From the NCBI GenBank assembly GCA_029783825.1, contig JAREIK010002440.1, positions 1,827,571 through 1,891,570 on the forward strand: 64,000 nucleotides of DNA. The letters run 5' to 3'. A program made the position numbers and the translations under genes. This document shows, piece by piece, positions 13,701 to 28,303 of the stretch (the stretch's first letter is position 1; each line of letters starts with the position of its first letter). A model generated the notes under the pieces. It did not search any database, had not been told where the DNA came from, and worked only from the letters and a program-made list of their open reading frames with translations. Origin of the DNA: Sapria himalayana (taxonomy: Eukaryota > Streptophyta > Magnoliopsida > Malpighiales > Rafflesiaceae).

Positions 13701-14655
13701 AAATATAAAGAATTTACAATATTTTTTAAATTGTGTACAATATATAATAAATTATTTTAATTAAATTTTCAAATTCAAAAAATTTTAAATATATTTTCAC
13801 ACACACACACACACACATAATTGTTTCATGTGTAACTTTAAAAATACATTACATTTATAGGTATATGTGTGTGTTTGTGTGAGTGTATAGTAGTATATGC
13901 ATGCATACAAGTATATACGCATTACTTTGAAAATGTAGATACATGTGTGAATATATACAAAAGTACAAAAATGTGTATGCTGATATATAATGTATAGTAA
14001 TGTATATGGATGTATAAATGTGTGTGTGTGGAACATGTTAATATTTTAAAATTGTACATATATGGATGTATATAGAAAAGCACATATATATTTATGCATA
14101 TATATGTAAATATCAACATTAAATTTTGAGAAGAAAAATACTTGAGCAAATAAATATTAACATGTTCCACAAATTCATGAGAGCAGGGGCAAAAAGTGAT
14201 ATTATTGCAAGATACTACTAATCTCTCATCTATAACACTCTGTCTCAAAATTTGATCAAAATACTACTGGTAATGATAAGGTTCATTCTATACTACATAC
14301 CATTAAATTACATTTTCAATCAATACTATAATTTGTTCAAATAATAAAATCTATCTAATATCTTCTTCAACATATCTTCTATCTTCTTTTTCTAGTCTTG
14401 ATAAGCTATTTTTAATTTTGATTATATGTACATTTCTTACCTAATATCTCTAGTTCAAACTATTGTAATAGTAAAATCCATCAAATCAATCTAGGCCCGA
14501 CATCTTTATTTTCTATGAGATATTTGATTATATAATATTTAGTATATACTATGACTTTGGTTCCCACTAAATATGATATTAATTTGCCAAAAGAAAAGAA
14601 TGTTGATACAAGTTCTTTCTCTATAGTGGTGTAATTCAATTGGGCATTTTAGAGT
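10791..14655. other. AT-rich interior of element 1 with microsatellites
   Basis: About 3.9 kb of AT-rich DNA with no supportable gene. The segment 10840-10890 matches the reverse complement of 43165-43230 in element 2, which confirms the inverted relationship. It contains a TA microsatellite at about 11926-11963, CA repeats at about 13667-13688 and 13799-13817, and TGTG-rich DNA at 13860-14040. A less AT-rich patch at 12020-12420 holds short open frames only and is unidentified. Confidence 0.6.
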
Positions 14656-15224
14656 GTGTTGTTATCATAGTATATGATAACTATTTATAAATATTTCTAT
14701 AACTATATAAAACTCTTCATAATTATATTTAACTATATTTGTAACTATGTAAACTATTTTTATAACTATATTAATAACTATATATAACTATTTTTTTAAC
14801 TATATAATATTGGATAACTATATGAGTAATTCTATATACCTATATTTTTAACAAAATATATCATATGTATAATAATATATAACTCTATATAATTATATTT
14901 TACTATATGTATAACTATAAAAATGTTATATATAATTATATCTTTAACTACATACATATTTATAACTATATGTGTATAACTATATATAAATATTTGCATA
15001 ACTATATATAAATATTTGTATAACTATGTAATACTCTATATAATTAAATATAACTATATTTGTATCTATGTATTCATTTATGTATTTATAGAATTAAATC
15101 TATATATTTCTTTATAACTGTGTATATATTTATGTATAACTACTTATAACTACTTGGATGAATATATTTATATATAATTATATGTTTAACTATATATAAC
15201 TCTATTTTTAATTATATATACTAT

Positions 15225-15238
15225 AGGTATAAGAACAT
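15225..15238. repeat. Left target-site duplication of the ARF retrocopy
   Basis: AGGTATAAGAACAT at this position is repeated exactly at 16142-16155. The two copies bracket 15239-16141, and the flanking TATAACTAT repeat continues in register across the junction when the insert is removed. A 14-bp duplication is typical of LINE-mediated retroposition. Confidence 0.8.
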
Positions 15239-16141
<903 letters not shown>

Positions 16142-16155
16142 AGGTATAAGAACAT
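16142..16155. repeat. Right target-site duplication of the ARF retrocopy
   Basis: This is the exact second copy of AGGTATAAGAACAT (first at 15225-15238). The TATAACTAT-type tandem repeat resumes immediately after it. Confidence 0.8.
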
Positions 16156-17860
16156 GTAAATATAAATAATTGTTTTGACTATATGTATAAATATAAAATA
16201 GTATACATAACTATATTTAAAAAAATAATTAACAACATATATTTAATATACATTTTTATATATTAGTATATAAAAATCTATTTTATGATATATATACCTA
16301 TAGATAACTATATGTATACATATATAAAATTATATAAAAATATATATATTCCTACATGTATAAATATAAGTATAACTATATGTGTAACTATATGTATAAC
16401 AACATGTAACTATATTTATAATTACATGTATAATAACATACAACATTATGTTTAACTATATGTGTACCACTATATATAAATATTTGTATAACTATGAATA
16501 AATATTTGTATAACTATATAACACTCTATATAATTAAATATAACAATATTTGTAACTATGTATACATATATGTAAATCTTTATATTTATTTATAACTTTA
16601 TATATTTATGTATAACTATTTGTATGAATATATTTATATATAACTATTTGTATGAATATATTTATATATCACTATATGCTTAACTATATAAAAATATTTA
16701 TAGCTATATATACTATATGTATAATAACATATAACTATAAATAATTGTATCTTATTATATGTATAACTATAAAAGCTTTATACATAACTATATTTAAGTA
16801 TATAATTTACTACTTATATTTAATATACATTTGTATATATTAGTATATAAAAATGTATTTTACTATATCTATACCTATACATAACTATAAGTATAAATAT
16901 ATAAAATTATATGAATAAATATATATACCTACATGTATACATATAAGTATAACTATATGTGTAACTATATGTGTAACTATATGTATAACCACATGTAACT
17001 ATATTTATAATTACATATATAACAACATACAACATTATTTTAATTATATGTGTATAACTATATATAAATATTTGTAAAACTAAATAAAACTTTATATAAT
17101 TAAATATAACTATATTTTTAACTATTTATACATATATGTATACATATATGTAAATCTATATTTATTTATAACATTGTATATATTTATGTATAACTAAACA
17201 TGACTACTCGTATGAATATATATATATATATATATATATAACTAAATATTTAACGATATATAATTTTTTATAACTATATATATTATATATATAATAACAT
17301 CAACTATAAATAATTCTACCTTACTATATGTATAACTATAAAAACTGTATACATAACTATATTTAAATATATACTTAACAACATATATTTAATATACATT
17401 TTATATATTAGTATAAAAAATATATTTTAGTATATCCATAACTATACATAACTATATGTATAAATATATGAAATTATATTAAAAAATATACATACATACA
17501 TGTATAAATATAAGTTTAACTATACGTGTTACTATATGTATAACCACATCTAACTATATTTATAATTATATGTATGAAAACATACAACATAATGTTTAAC
17601 TATATGTGTATAACTATATATAAATATTTGTATAACTATAAAAAACTCTAAATAAATAAATATAACTTTATTTTTTAATTATGTATACATATATGTATAC
17701 ATATATTTAAATCTATATAATTGTTTATAACTTAGTATACATTTATGTATATCTACTTAAAACTACTTGTAAGCATATATCTATATATAACTATATGTTT
17801 AACTATATGTAACTCTTTATAACTACATTACCTATATGTATCCTAACATATAATTATATA

Positions 17861-18236
17861 TGGGATAATACTAATTTGTTGCACTAACTTAAAATTAAAT
17901 GACATAAGATATAATATCAACAATATGCAAGCACATAGCAAAAGAGTGCTCGTTGGTCAGCTCATATATGGTATAATACAAATAAGGGTCGTACACTTAC
18001 CTAATCCCATCCCTTGGGCCTCAGGCTCATATATGAACTTATGTATGACAAAAGATATAATATTTAATAGGTGTATATAGAAGAAATTTTCTTTTATGTA
18101 ATTCCAATGCATGGGCCCCATATTTACCGATTTCAGCTTTATCAAAAGGAGACCTAGCTTATATTATCTTCATTATTCCTAAAATAATTTTTCGCACTCT
18201 CTTTCTCTCTAAACATCATTGCTGGACATCTTTTAT
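17861..18236. other. Unclassified interior of element 1
   Basis: No gene is supported here. From about 18150 the sequence (including CTCTCTAAACATCATTG) matches the reverse complement of 36110-36215 in element 2, again in inverted order. The preceding 290 bp has no recognised counterpart. Confidence 0.5.
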
Positions 18237-19552
18237 ATTTTTGTTGAAGCTGCATGACAATCAACTTTAATTTGTGTTTGTTCATGTCTATAATAACTAT
18301 TTTTATATATCTGTGAATATGTTTGTGTCCCCAATTTTTTTGGGTAGAGTTTTAGCCTATTATAGGTATTTAAAAGCCTTGTCTAGTCCTCCATGGTGCT
18401 GGGAACAACACCTTAGCTTCTGAAGCTGTGAGATGAACCAAAAAATTAATTCCACGCAAACATAGGTTTGTTATTTATACTCTTAGTTTGTGCAGATATG
18501 CATCCTCGTAGTTCAAATCTACGATTGCTTGTTTTCGGTTATTGGTTTATAAATGTAGTATGTTATGCTCCATGTGCAGGTGTACCAATGTTCTCTATCT
18601 GGTGGAGTACTAGAAAAAAAATAACGAGAAATGCTTACCATCTAGGAGAGACCTATCTGCGTGTTTTTTATGTCGTATATTATTTTCTTTTGTTGTCTTT
18701 GCAAGTAAGTGTATTTGTATTAAAGTACACGTGCATGTGTCATCTAAGGCTATGTGATTATATATATGTATATATAATATGGTAGTATATACGTATATAT
18801 ATACTTTGTATAAATGTACGTATATACTAAGTATATATTTACGTATATACTAAGTATATAAGTACGTAAATACTGAGTATATATGTTCGTATATACTGAC
18901 TATATTTGTACAAATATACACAGTATATACGAACATATATACTTAGTATATACATAGATCTATACTAAGTATATACGTACATTTATGCTATGTATATATG
19001 TACGTACATACTACAGTAATATATGTACGTATATATAATCACATAGCCTTAGTTGACATACACACTTGTACTTTAATGCAAATACACATACCATCAAAGA
19101 CAATAGAAAAAAATAATATAGGACTTAAAATCACACATATAGATTTCTAAGGCATGGTCAGCATTTCTCGTTCTCTTTTTTCTGGTACTCCACGTAGATA
19201 GAGAACATTGTTACACCTGCACATGGAGCATAACATACTACATTTACAAACCAATAACAAGTAGTCGCAGATCTGAACTGTTACGACACATATATGCACA
19301 AAATAAGAGTGTCAAGAACAAACTTGCATTTGTGTGGAATTAATTTTTTTGGTTCATCTCACTACTTCAGAAGCTAAGGTGTTGTTCTCACCACCATGGA
19401 TGCACAGCCAAGGCTTTTACATTCCTATAATAGGCTAAAACTCTACCCAAAATTTTGCGGACACAAACATATTCACAGATATATTAAAATTGTTATTATA
19501 GACATGAACAAATATAAATTAAAGTTTATAGTCATGCAGCTTCAACAAAAAT
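18237..19552. repeat. 1.3 kb imperfect palindrome (inverted repeat)
   Basis: The left arm 18237-18775 and right arm 19025-19552 are imperfect reverse complements. Matching landmarks are GTTGAAGCTGCATGAC against GTCATGCAGCTTCAAC, AACACCTTAGCTTCTGAAG against CTTCAGAAGCTAAGGTGTT, and CTAAGGCTATGTGATTATA against TATAATCACATAGCCTTAG. The roughly 250-bp centre is a TATACTAAGTATATACGTAC-type tandem repeat. Related single-copy sequence is in element 2 at 34320-34560 and 36030-36110. The short open frame at 18468-18785 lies in the left arm and shows no domain. Confidence 0.85.
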
Positions 19553-20118
19553 TTAATTAAATAATTTAATATTTTTATATTAAATTGAATAAAAATAGAA
19601 ACTATAAATGATAATTTTTAATTAACAAAAAAAATTAATTTAATAACTTATTCTAATACAATATTCTACATATATAAGACAAAAAAAATAACTAAATTTT
19701 ATTACATCTTATTCATCAACGTATCTACTGACAATGCATAAAGTATAATCTATCCATGCATTGACATTGCTTTCTTTCTCTCAACTCCTCCGATCACCAA
19801 CTTTCTACTGTGAATAAGCTATCCGAGTCACGGTGCATCATGTCTAGTGAAAAATCCATTCACTTATACAAGCTTCGTATGATGAACAATGTTGTATCCA
19901 TATCTATAAAAAATTTAAACCACTCAATCAAATCAAAATAAATAAATAAAACTATATTTTGATAAGTATATATTACCGTAGTAAATATGTACATATATTC
20001 TAGAATTTCACTCGTACATATATTACTACAGTATATGTACATATAAACTGTAGTATTATGTGTGCATATATACTAAGTACATATATACTTAGTAGATATG
20101 GATATAAAATACTACAGT
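19553..20118. other. Element 1 right-hand segment and TATATGTACATATA repeats
   Basis: The segment 19555-19830 aligns in direct orientation with 33860-34130 just inside the left end of element 2 (shared words: ATATTAAATT, AAACTATAAAT, CATTGACATTGCTTTCT). The remainder, about 19960-20118, is a palindromic TATATGTACATATATACTGTAGTAT-type repeat also seen at 35350-35470. No terminal inverted repeat is recognisable where the pyrimidine tract resumes. The direct orientation here is inconsistent with a simple inverted element, so a rearrangement or second element is likely. Confidence 0.6.
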
Positions 20119-23100
20119 ATTTTTTTTCTTTTTCTTTTTCTTATTATTCTTCCTCCTCTTATTTTTATTCATCTTCTTTTTCTTTATATTCGTCTTTTTC
20201 CTCTTCCTAATTTTCTTCTTCTATTTTCAATACTTATTTTTCTTCTTACACTCCTTTTTTCTTCTTCTTATTTTTATTCTATTTATTCTTATTCATTTTT
20301 TTATTCTTCTTTCTCATCCTCTACTAGTTTCTACAAATCTAATTTATTTTGTTCTTCATCTGCTTATTTTTTTAGTTCTTTTTTCCATATTCTTGTTCTT
20401 TTTATTCTTCTACATGTTTTCTTTCTCCTTTTACATCTTCTTATTTTTTTTCTTTTAATTTATCTTGTTCATTTTCTTATTTTCAATTTTGTTCTTATTT
20501 ATTTCCTCCATTTTATTTACCTTTTTGTTCTTCATCTTCTAATTCCACTACTTTTCTACTACTTATTCAGTTTCTAATTCATGTTTTTTTTTGTTATTCT
20601 TCTTTTTCTTTCTCAAACTTTTTTTTTCTTTTTCCTCAGCTTTTTCTCCTTTTCCACTTATTCTTCATTAGGCTCCATTTCTTCTTATTATAATTCTTCT
20701 TTCTCTTCTTTCTCTTTTTTCTCTTATTCTTCTTTCTCTAATTTCTCATCTTATTCTTCTTATTTCTCTAATTTCTCTTATTATTATTATTCTTCTTCCA
20801 CTTCATCTTCTTCCTCTTCATTATTAACTTCTTTTTCTAATTCTATTTTTTATTTTTCTTCCCCCTGCCGTCTTTTTCATCATCATCATCAGCATCATCA
20901 TCATCATCATCATCTTCTTCCATATTTTCTTCTTCTTCTTCTTCTTTTTTCAACATTATTTCTTCATATTTTTCTTCTTATTTGTCTTCTTAATATTCTT
21001 CTTCTTATTTTTTCTCTTCCGTTTTTTATTCTTATTCATATTTTTATTCTCTATCAACTTATTTTTCTCCTCCTTCATAAGCTTATTTATGTTTTTTTTG
21101 TTACTCTTATAATTATTCTACTTATTATTTATTATCATCAATTTCTTTTTATTCTTCTTGCTCTTCTTATTCATGTTCTTGTTCTTTTTCCTATTCTCTT
21201 TCTTCATCATCATCAGCTTCTTCTTCCTATTCTTATTCATCTCATTCATCTTTATTCTCTTCTTATTCTTCATCTCCATTTTTTATTCATTATCTTTTAC
21301 TTTTTGTATTCTTCTTTCACTTATACTTTTTCTTCTTCTTGTACTTCTTGTTTTTGTAGGATTTTTTTATATTTATTTTTGCTTTATTTTTGTTCTTTTA
21401 CTTAAAGTTCTCCTTATTTTTTATCTTCTTCACTTTCATCATTAAATACATATTCTTCATCTTATTTTTATATAATTCTCCTTTTTTTTTATTTTTTTAT
21501 TCTTCATCATCATTAAATTCATATTCTTTTTCTTATTCTTTTACTTATAATTATTCTACCTTCTTCATATTCTTAGTCTTTTTTTTTCTTCTTCTTATTT
21601 CTTTTTTTTATTATTATTTTTCTTCTTATTATTCTTTCTTTTTCTTATTCTTCCTTTTCTTCTTTATTTTCTTCTTTTTTCTTATTCTTTTTCTTTTTTT
21701 CTTCTTCTTCTTTTTGTTTTTCTTCTTGTTCTTCTTATAATTTTTCTTATTTTTGTTTTTATTCTTCTTCCACTTATTTTCTTCTTCTTATTATGCTCCA
21801 CCTTCTTGTTTTTATTCTTCATAATTTTTTTTCTTCTTTTTCTTCATCCACCTCCACCACTTATTTTTCCTATTTTTGTTTTTTTTCTTCCTCTTTTGGT
21901 ATTCTTTGTATTTTTCTTTTTATTCTATATATTATTATTATTCTTCCTATTCTTCATCTTCTACCACTTCTTGGCCTTATTCTTCTTCAAATTTTTCTTC
22001 TTCTTTTTATTCATCTGATTCGTCCACTTCTTTTATTCCTATTCTTCTTCTTTTTTTTATCCGTTTATTCTGCTTTTTATTATTATTATTCTTCCTATTC
22101 TTCATCTTCCAGCACTTCTTTTTTCTTTTTCTATTTCTACTACTTTGTCAATAGCTTATTTTTCTACTTTTAATTATTATACCTCTTATATTTCTTTTTT
22201 TTTTCTTCTTCAACTTTCTATTCTGCCCCCTCCTTCATCTTCTTATTCTTCCTCCCTCTTTTACATCTTCTTTTGTTCTTTTTAATCTATATCTTTTTTT
22301 TTATTCTTCTTACTCTTTATCATCATCATCTTAATCTTCTTATACTTCTTTCTTTTCCTCCTTTAATTTTAATTCATTTTTTCATTCTTCCTTCTCTTCT
22401 TTTTTTTCTCTTTCTTCTACTTCTTCTTCATCTTCTCATTCTCCTTCTTTTCCTTCTTCTTCCCTCACTTCTTCATCATGATGCTCTTATTCCTCTTTAT
22501 CCTTTTATTCTCTTTATTCTTATTTTTTCTTCTATCTATGCATCTTCTTATACATCACTTCTTCTTCTTCACCATTATCATCTTCAATTTTATTCTTTTA
22601 CTTCTTTTTCATATTCTTCCTCTTCTTTTTCATCATTATCATCGTCTTTTTCTTCTACTTCTTCTTCTTATTCTTCCTCTTCATCTTCTTACTTCTCCTC
22701 TTCTTCTTTCTATTCTTATTTTTCTTTTTCTAGCTCTTCTTCCTCTTCTTTATATTCTTCTTATTTTTGTAGCTTTTCTTCTTCTTCATGACTTTCTTAT
22801 ACCTCTTCTTCTTCTTATTAATCTTCTTCTTCTTAATCCTTTCATCATCATCTTCTTCATCCTTTTCTTTTTCTCCCACTTTCACTTCTTTCATTTTTTC
22901 TTTTCCTCTTCCTATTCTTCTTATTTTTTTATATTTTTCATATTCTTCATTGTCATCTTTTTTTTCATATTCTTTTTCTTCCACTTCTTTTTATTGTCTT
23001 ATATCTTCATTTCTTCTCATTCATCATATTTTATTTTTTTTTTCTTCTCCTTTTTTATTCTTCTTATTTTTCTTCCTCATCTTCATCCTCTTCAACATTT

Positions 23101-23152
23101 TTTTGTCCTCTTATAATTATTTTTATTCTTTATATTCTTTTTCTTCTTCCTC

Positions 23153-23194
<42 letters not shown>

Positions 23195-26100
23195 TTCTTC
23201 TTCTTTGTCTTTTTCTTCCTCTTTCTCTTCTTGTTCTACTTTGTCTTCTTCTTTTTCTTCTTTTGCTATTCTTCTTGTTCTTTTTATTTTTATTTTTCTT
23301 TTTATTTATATTATTCTTGTTCCTCATAATCTTTTTCTTCTTTATTTTCTTTTTCCTCTTATAATTCCTTTCATATTTATATTCTTCTTCTTCCTCTTCT
23401 TTTTTTTTAATTTCCAATACTAATTATATTTCTTCTTTTCCTTCTTCTTCTTATTCTTTTTATTCATCCTCTTCTTTTTTCTTATTTTCTTATTCTTATT
23501 GATATTTTGTACTCCTCTACTTATTCCTACACCTCTTCTTTTTCTTTTTCTTTTTCTTTTTCTTCTTCTTCTTTATTTTCTACTTCTTCTATTACTTCTT
23601 CTTTTTCTGCCTTCTTCTCCTTCTTCTTATACTTGTAATTCTTCTTCCACATCTTCTTCTTCTTATTCTTTTTTTTTCTTTTATTTCTACTCATTCATAT
23701 TTTTAATCTCTTTTTTTCTATTCTTCTTCCTCTTCATTTTTTGTTTCTCTTCATATTCTTCCTCCTACTCTTATTTACCTTTTTCATCTTCTTCTAAATC
23801 TTATTCTATTACAACTTCTACTTTTTCTTTTTATACTTATTTTTATTGATATTTTTTTTTCTTCTTTCCCTTCAACTTTTTCTACTACTTCTTCTTCAAC
23901 TTTTTATTTTTCCTCATTTTTTCTACCTCATCCACTTGTTCTTTTTTATATTCCTTTTCTTTTTTCTTAATATTTTTCTTTTTCTTCTTTCTCTTTTCTT
24001 CATTGTGTTCTTCTTTCTCTAGTTTCTCTTCTTATTCTTCTTTTTCTCCATCATCATTATATTTTCATTCTTCTTAATCTTTTACTTTCTCTTTTTCTTC
24101 TTCTTAATCTTCGTCTTAATCATCTTGATTATCATCCTTTTATCCATCTTCTTCTTCTTTATATTCTTCTTCTTCATTATCATCTTCTTTTTATTTCACT
24201 TCTTCTTCATCTTTTTTACTTCATCTTTTTTTATCCTTCTTCTTTAGCAATATTTCTTCTTATTCTTCTTTTTTTGTCTCCTTCTCAAACTTCTTTTTTT
24301 TTCATTATCTTCATCTTAATCTTCTTCATATATTTATTCTTCAATCTACTTCTTTTCATCCTTCATATGCATATTTATCTTTTTCTTGTAACACTTTTGA
24401 TTATTATACTTCGTATTTATATATCATCATAATTTTCTTCTTATTTTTTTTGTTCTTATTTTTATTATTTTTCTTCTTTTTCTTGTTTTTTTACTTCTTC
24501 CATTTATTCCATTTTCTTTATATTCTTCTTTTTCATCCAATTATACTTTTTCTTTTTCCTATACTTCTTTTTCTTTTAAATCATTTTTTTTCATTTTTTT
24601 TCTTCTTTTTCTATGTTTCATTTTTTTTTCTTCTTATTCTTTCCCTTATTCATTTTCTTATTCTTATTTTTTGTAAGTTTCTTTCTATTTGACTTTTTCT
24701 TCTTCTTCTACTAATTTACTTCCTCTTATTTTAATTTCTTTTATTCTTCATTTACTTCTTCTACTTCGTTTTCTTTTACTTCTTATTTTTCCTTACTTAT
24801 TTTAATTTTATTCTTATTTTGCTTCTCTTAATTCTAATTATTTCACCTCTTATTCCTCCTCTTCTTTTTATTCTTCAATTTTCTAATGGTATTTTTCTTC
24901 ATTTTTTTAAATTTTTCTAGTATTTCTTCTTCTTCAATTTTTTCTACTTATTCAACTTCTTCAATTTTTATTATTCTTTTATTTCTTCTTCTCATTGTAC
25001 TTGTTTTATTCTACCTTTTCAACTTTATGTAATTATTTTTTTGCTACCCCTTTTTCTTGTTCATCATGATCTCCCACAGTCCCACTACTTCATCTTCTTC
25101 TACATGTTCGTCCACTTTAGGTTGATTTTTTTTATTTTTCTTTATTTTTCTTCTTCTTCCTTCTTTTCCTCTACTTTTTCATCTACTTCTTATTCTTATT
25201 CTTCTTCACTTTTTTTATTCTTCTTCTTGTTCTTCTATTTCTTCTTCTTCCTTCTCTTTATCTTCTCCTACTCCTTATTCATTTTTTTCTTCATCAAAAT
25301 AATAGTCATCACTATCGATATCATCTTTTTCTTCTTATTCATCATCTTCCTCTTCTTCTTCCACTTATTTTTTATTAATCATTTTCTTCTTGTTTATATT
25401 CTTCAACGTTTTATTCTTCTTATTATTTCTCCTCTTTTTTTTCTTTTTTATACTCAACTTCTTCTTCATCATAATATTCGACTTCTTTTTCAACATCTTC
25501 TTCCTATTCTTCTTTCTTTTCTTCTTCTTCTTTTTGTTCTTGTTCTTAATTAATCTTTTTCTTCTTATTTTTCTTTTCTTCCTTCTTCTTCTTGTCATAC
25601 TTTTTATTCTACTTCTTTTTCTTTTTCTTTTTCTTTTTCTTCTTCTTCTTATTCTTATTCTTATTCTTCTTATTTTTTATTAATTTTAATCTTGTTCCTT
25701 TTTTTTGTTCTTATTATTCCTATTCTTCCATTTCTTTTACTTCATATTCTTCTTTTACTAAATATTATTATTATTCTTCTTCTATTTCTTTTTTTATCCT
25801 TCTTCTTTCTATTTATCTATTTTTTTAATATATATATATTTCTTCTTCTTATTCTTATAATACTACAATTTTTCATACTGATCCTTATTCTTCTTCTTTT
25901 TTCTACTTCTTATTCATCTTCTTTTACTACTATTTCTCCTTTTTCTACAATTTCTTTTTTTTCTTACTATTGTTCTTCTTCTTTTCCTCATTTTCATGTT
26001 ATTGTTATTTTTCTTCTTCCACTTTTTTTCTTTTTATTTTGCTTCTTTATCTTCTTCCTCATCTTTTCCCCATTCTTCTTCCTCATCATCATCATCATCT

Positions 26101-26410
26101 TCTTCATCATCATCATCATCACCATCATCTTCTTCTTCCTCTCCTCTTCTTCCTCCTCTTCATCTTCTTATTCTAACTTTTCTTCTTATTCTTCCTCTTT
26201 TTTTTTACATTTTTTTCTTGTATTCTTTTTTTTCATCATCATAAGCATAAACATATTTATCATCATCTTCTTATTTTTCTTCTTTTTGTTCACCTTTCCC
26301 CCTAATCTTCTTCTTCTTAAAGTTCTACTTCATATTCTTCATCATTCTCCTCTTCTTATTCTTTTTATTCCTTCCCTTTTTTTTTCTATTTTTATTTTTT
26401 CATTTTTCTC
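20119..26410 (+). repeat. TTC-type pyrimidine tract 2
   Basis: About 6.3 kb of imperfect TTC/TTA/TCA repeats on the + strand, resuming after element 1. It includes an uninterrupted TTA run at about 23153-23190. The segment 21067-21215 resembles 8565-8715 in tract 1 (CCTCCTTCATA, GCTTATTTAT, then TTATCATCAA), and 24359-24380 carries another version. This suggests that tracts 1 and 2 are one ancestral array split by element 1. The open frames are compositional only. Confidence 0.92.
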
Positions 26411-27330
26411 TATGGATTTGTATTAAGTCTTACATGTCTTTCTTTCTTGTGGAGCCCATAGAAAGTGTGAAATTCATCCATAGTGTTTGGTAGCTATGCT
26501 ATGACTTTTCTTGTTACATGGAGGAAGAAGAATTAATGGACATTTCTTTTAAAATTTTTCTCTTCACCATTTATACTCAAACAATTCTACATTACTTTAC
26601 ATAGTAAATCATGACTTCCATAAGAAAATTACAACTTTGGCCATCATATCTAAATCTTCGGTCACAACTAGAGAAAATAGTCACGACTCTTGAAAGTATC
26701 TCAATCTTCCTATAAAACAAAGTTGTCTCACTAGGCAATGCCTATGACTTGAACTATTTAACACAAAATCATGACACTATGAACCATCTATGGCTTTGTG
26801 AATTTTTCTTTTTTTTATAAAGGGTGTTGATTGTTAGAAAAGGTCATGACATTATGATTGACCTTTAATATCATAATATAGTCATGACACTTGGTAATGG
26901 CCACAACATTGGAATTGATATCTTTTAGTCATTATATGGTTGTGGAACTAGGAAATAGATATGACACTAAGAAGAGCTTTCATATACTTTTTATGGCCAT
27001 GATAATTGGTAATGGTCATGGAATAAAAATTATTCTTTCATGTGTCACAAGTGACCATGGCACAATGAGTGGCCAAGGCACATTGAGTAGCCTTGTCACA
27101 AACATTATTTTCTTATATATTGTCTAATAGTGGCACTATAAAGATTCCGTGACATTGGTAATTAGCTCAAACATAAAAGTTATAGCTTTGCCTTCCTTTG
27201 AGAACAAAATTCATGGCTTTGGAGAATAGTCATACTCTAGTAATACCCTCTATAATATTTTATATCCAAAAAGTTATGGTATTGAATAATTTGTGTCTTT
27301 GGTCTAAGTAGTTTTAGCTCTGTAATTTTC
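26411..27330. repeat. CATGAC-rich degenerate repeat next to tract 2
   Basis: This is AT-rich DNA in which words such as GTCATGACA, CATGACACTTGGTAATGG and CCATGATAATTGGTAATGG recur every several tens of bases. I could not fix a strict period. It resembles the sequence next to the GAA tract (54550-55230) and at the window start. A 78-codon open frame at 26891-27127 lies in it and shows no domain. Confidence 0.55.
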
Positions 27331-28303
27331 TATAGCTCGAATAATTAAATTTCTATCTATGTATATAAGTGATTATGTTGAAATATAATATCAATTGATT
27401 ATGTAGAACATAACATAATTACAACAAATACCAATTTTAACATGATTCACTAGCCGTTCAATACGACTAGCTAAATCCACCAGAAAAAAATGCATAGTGC
27501 TTACAGATTTATAAACCTTGAATGTTTTAGTACAGAATCGAGAGAAAGAAAAAGAATAGAGTTCACAATAGTGATTAAAGATACAATATATATATATATA
27601 TATATATATAGAACAATTAGGGTTCTGTATTATACTAAATGGGTCAAATCTTCATAGTGGACCGGGTAATGCTCCAAAAGTTTTTTCAACCCACTAACTA
27701 GAAATGGGCCCACCATTATTATCCCAATATCATGTATCCAATCTCTCCAATGTAACATATTAGTACCAACACCTATAAATAAAATAGAAAAACAAAATAG
27801 AGGGTTATGAAAATAGATTACAAAACAAATTATATACTACATCAAAAATTGTGACTTGAAAAAATTGTGACTTGAAAAAAAAAACTATGTAACATATTAG
27901 TACCAATAAGGTACTTGGTTCCTATAACATAAATGTAATGTCGCTAACATTTAAATTCTATAAGATAAGTATAGTTGCAACTTCATAATAATATCATAGC
28001 CACAAATAATATGTCACATAGTAGAATAATTGTGGTAATGAGTTGGTAAAGTTGTGGCATACAAAGATTATCATAATGAATTAGATATAGTTATAGCCAA
28101 GGATTGATGCTGAAACTACACAATACTCCATACTCTACCCATCACCTAGATTGCTTCAAAATCTATTAATTTCATGACTATTCATCAAAATTCACCAAAA
28201 CTTCAAAGTAGTTAAATCAATCCATAATTATTCTATTTTCATGCTTATGCATCATGATATTTAACCAAAATATATAAGAATATTATTTAGTTTGAACACC
28301 AAA
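27331..28303. other. Unclassified spacer with TA microsatellite
   Basis: This stretch has no supportable gene. It contains a TA microsatellite at about 27583-27610, and the word TGTAACATATTAGTACCAA twice (about 27752 and 27890). A short AAATTGTGACTTGAA duplication lies near 27847-27875. Confidence 0.6.

Noticed and set aside
13797..14248. Overlapping minus-strand frames with repeated His/Thr/Tyr residues.
   Set aside because: They are derived from CA/TG and TATG repeats in AT-rich transposon interior. No homology seen.
18468..18785. 105-codon + frame that could be taken for a membrane protein.
   Set aside because: It lies in the palindrome arm. The other arm and the related copy at 34320-34560 do not keep the frame.
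20100..20125. Possible right CACTA terminus of element 1 (ACTACAGTATTTT).
   Set aside because: The order and orientation do not match the expected TTGTAGTG end. The true terminus seems lost, so I gave only an approximate boundary.
20581..21405. 274-codon open frame in tract 2 with a His-rich stretch.
   Set aside because: The His run is the frame of a TCA repeat. The whole frame is low complexity.
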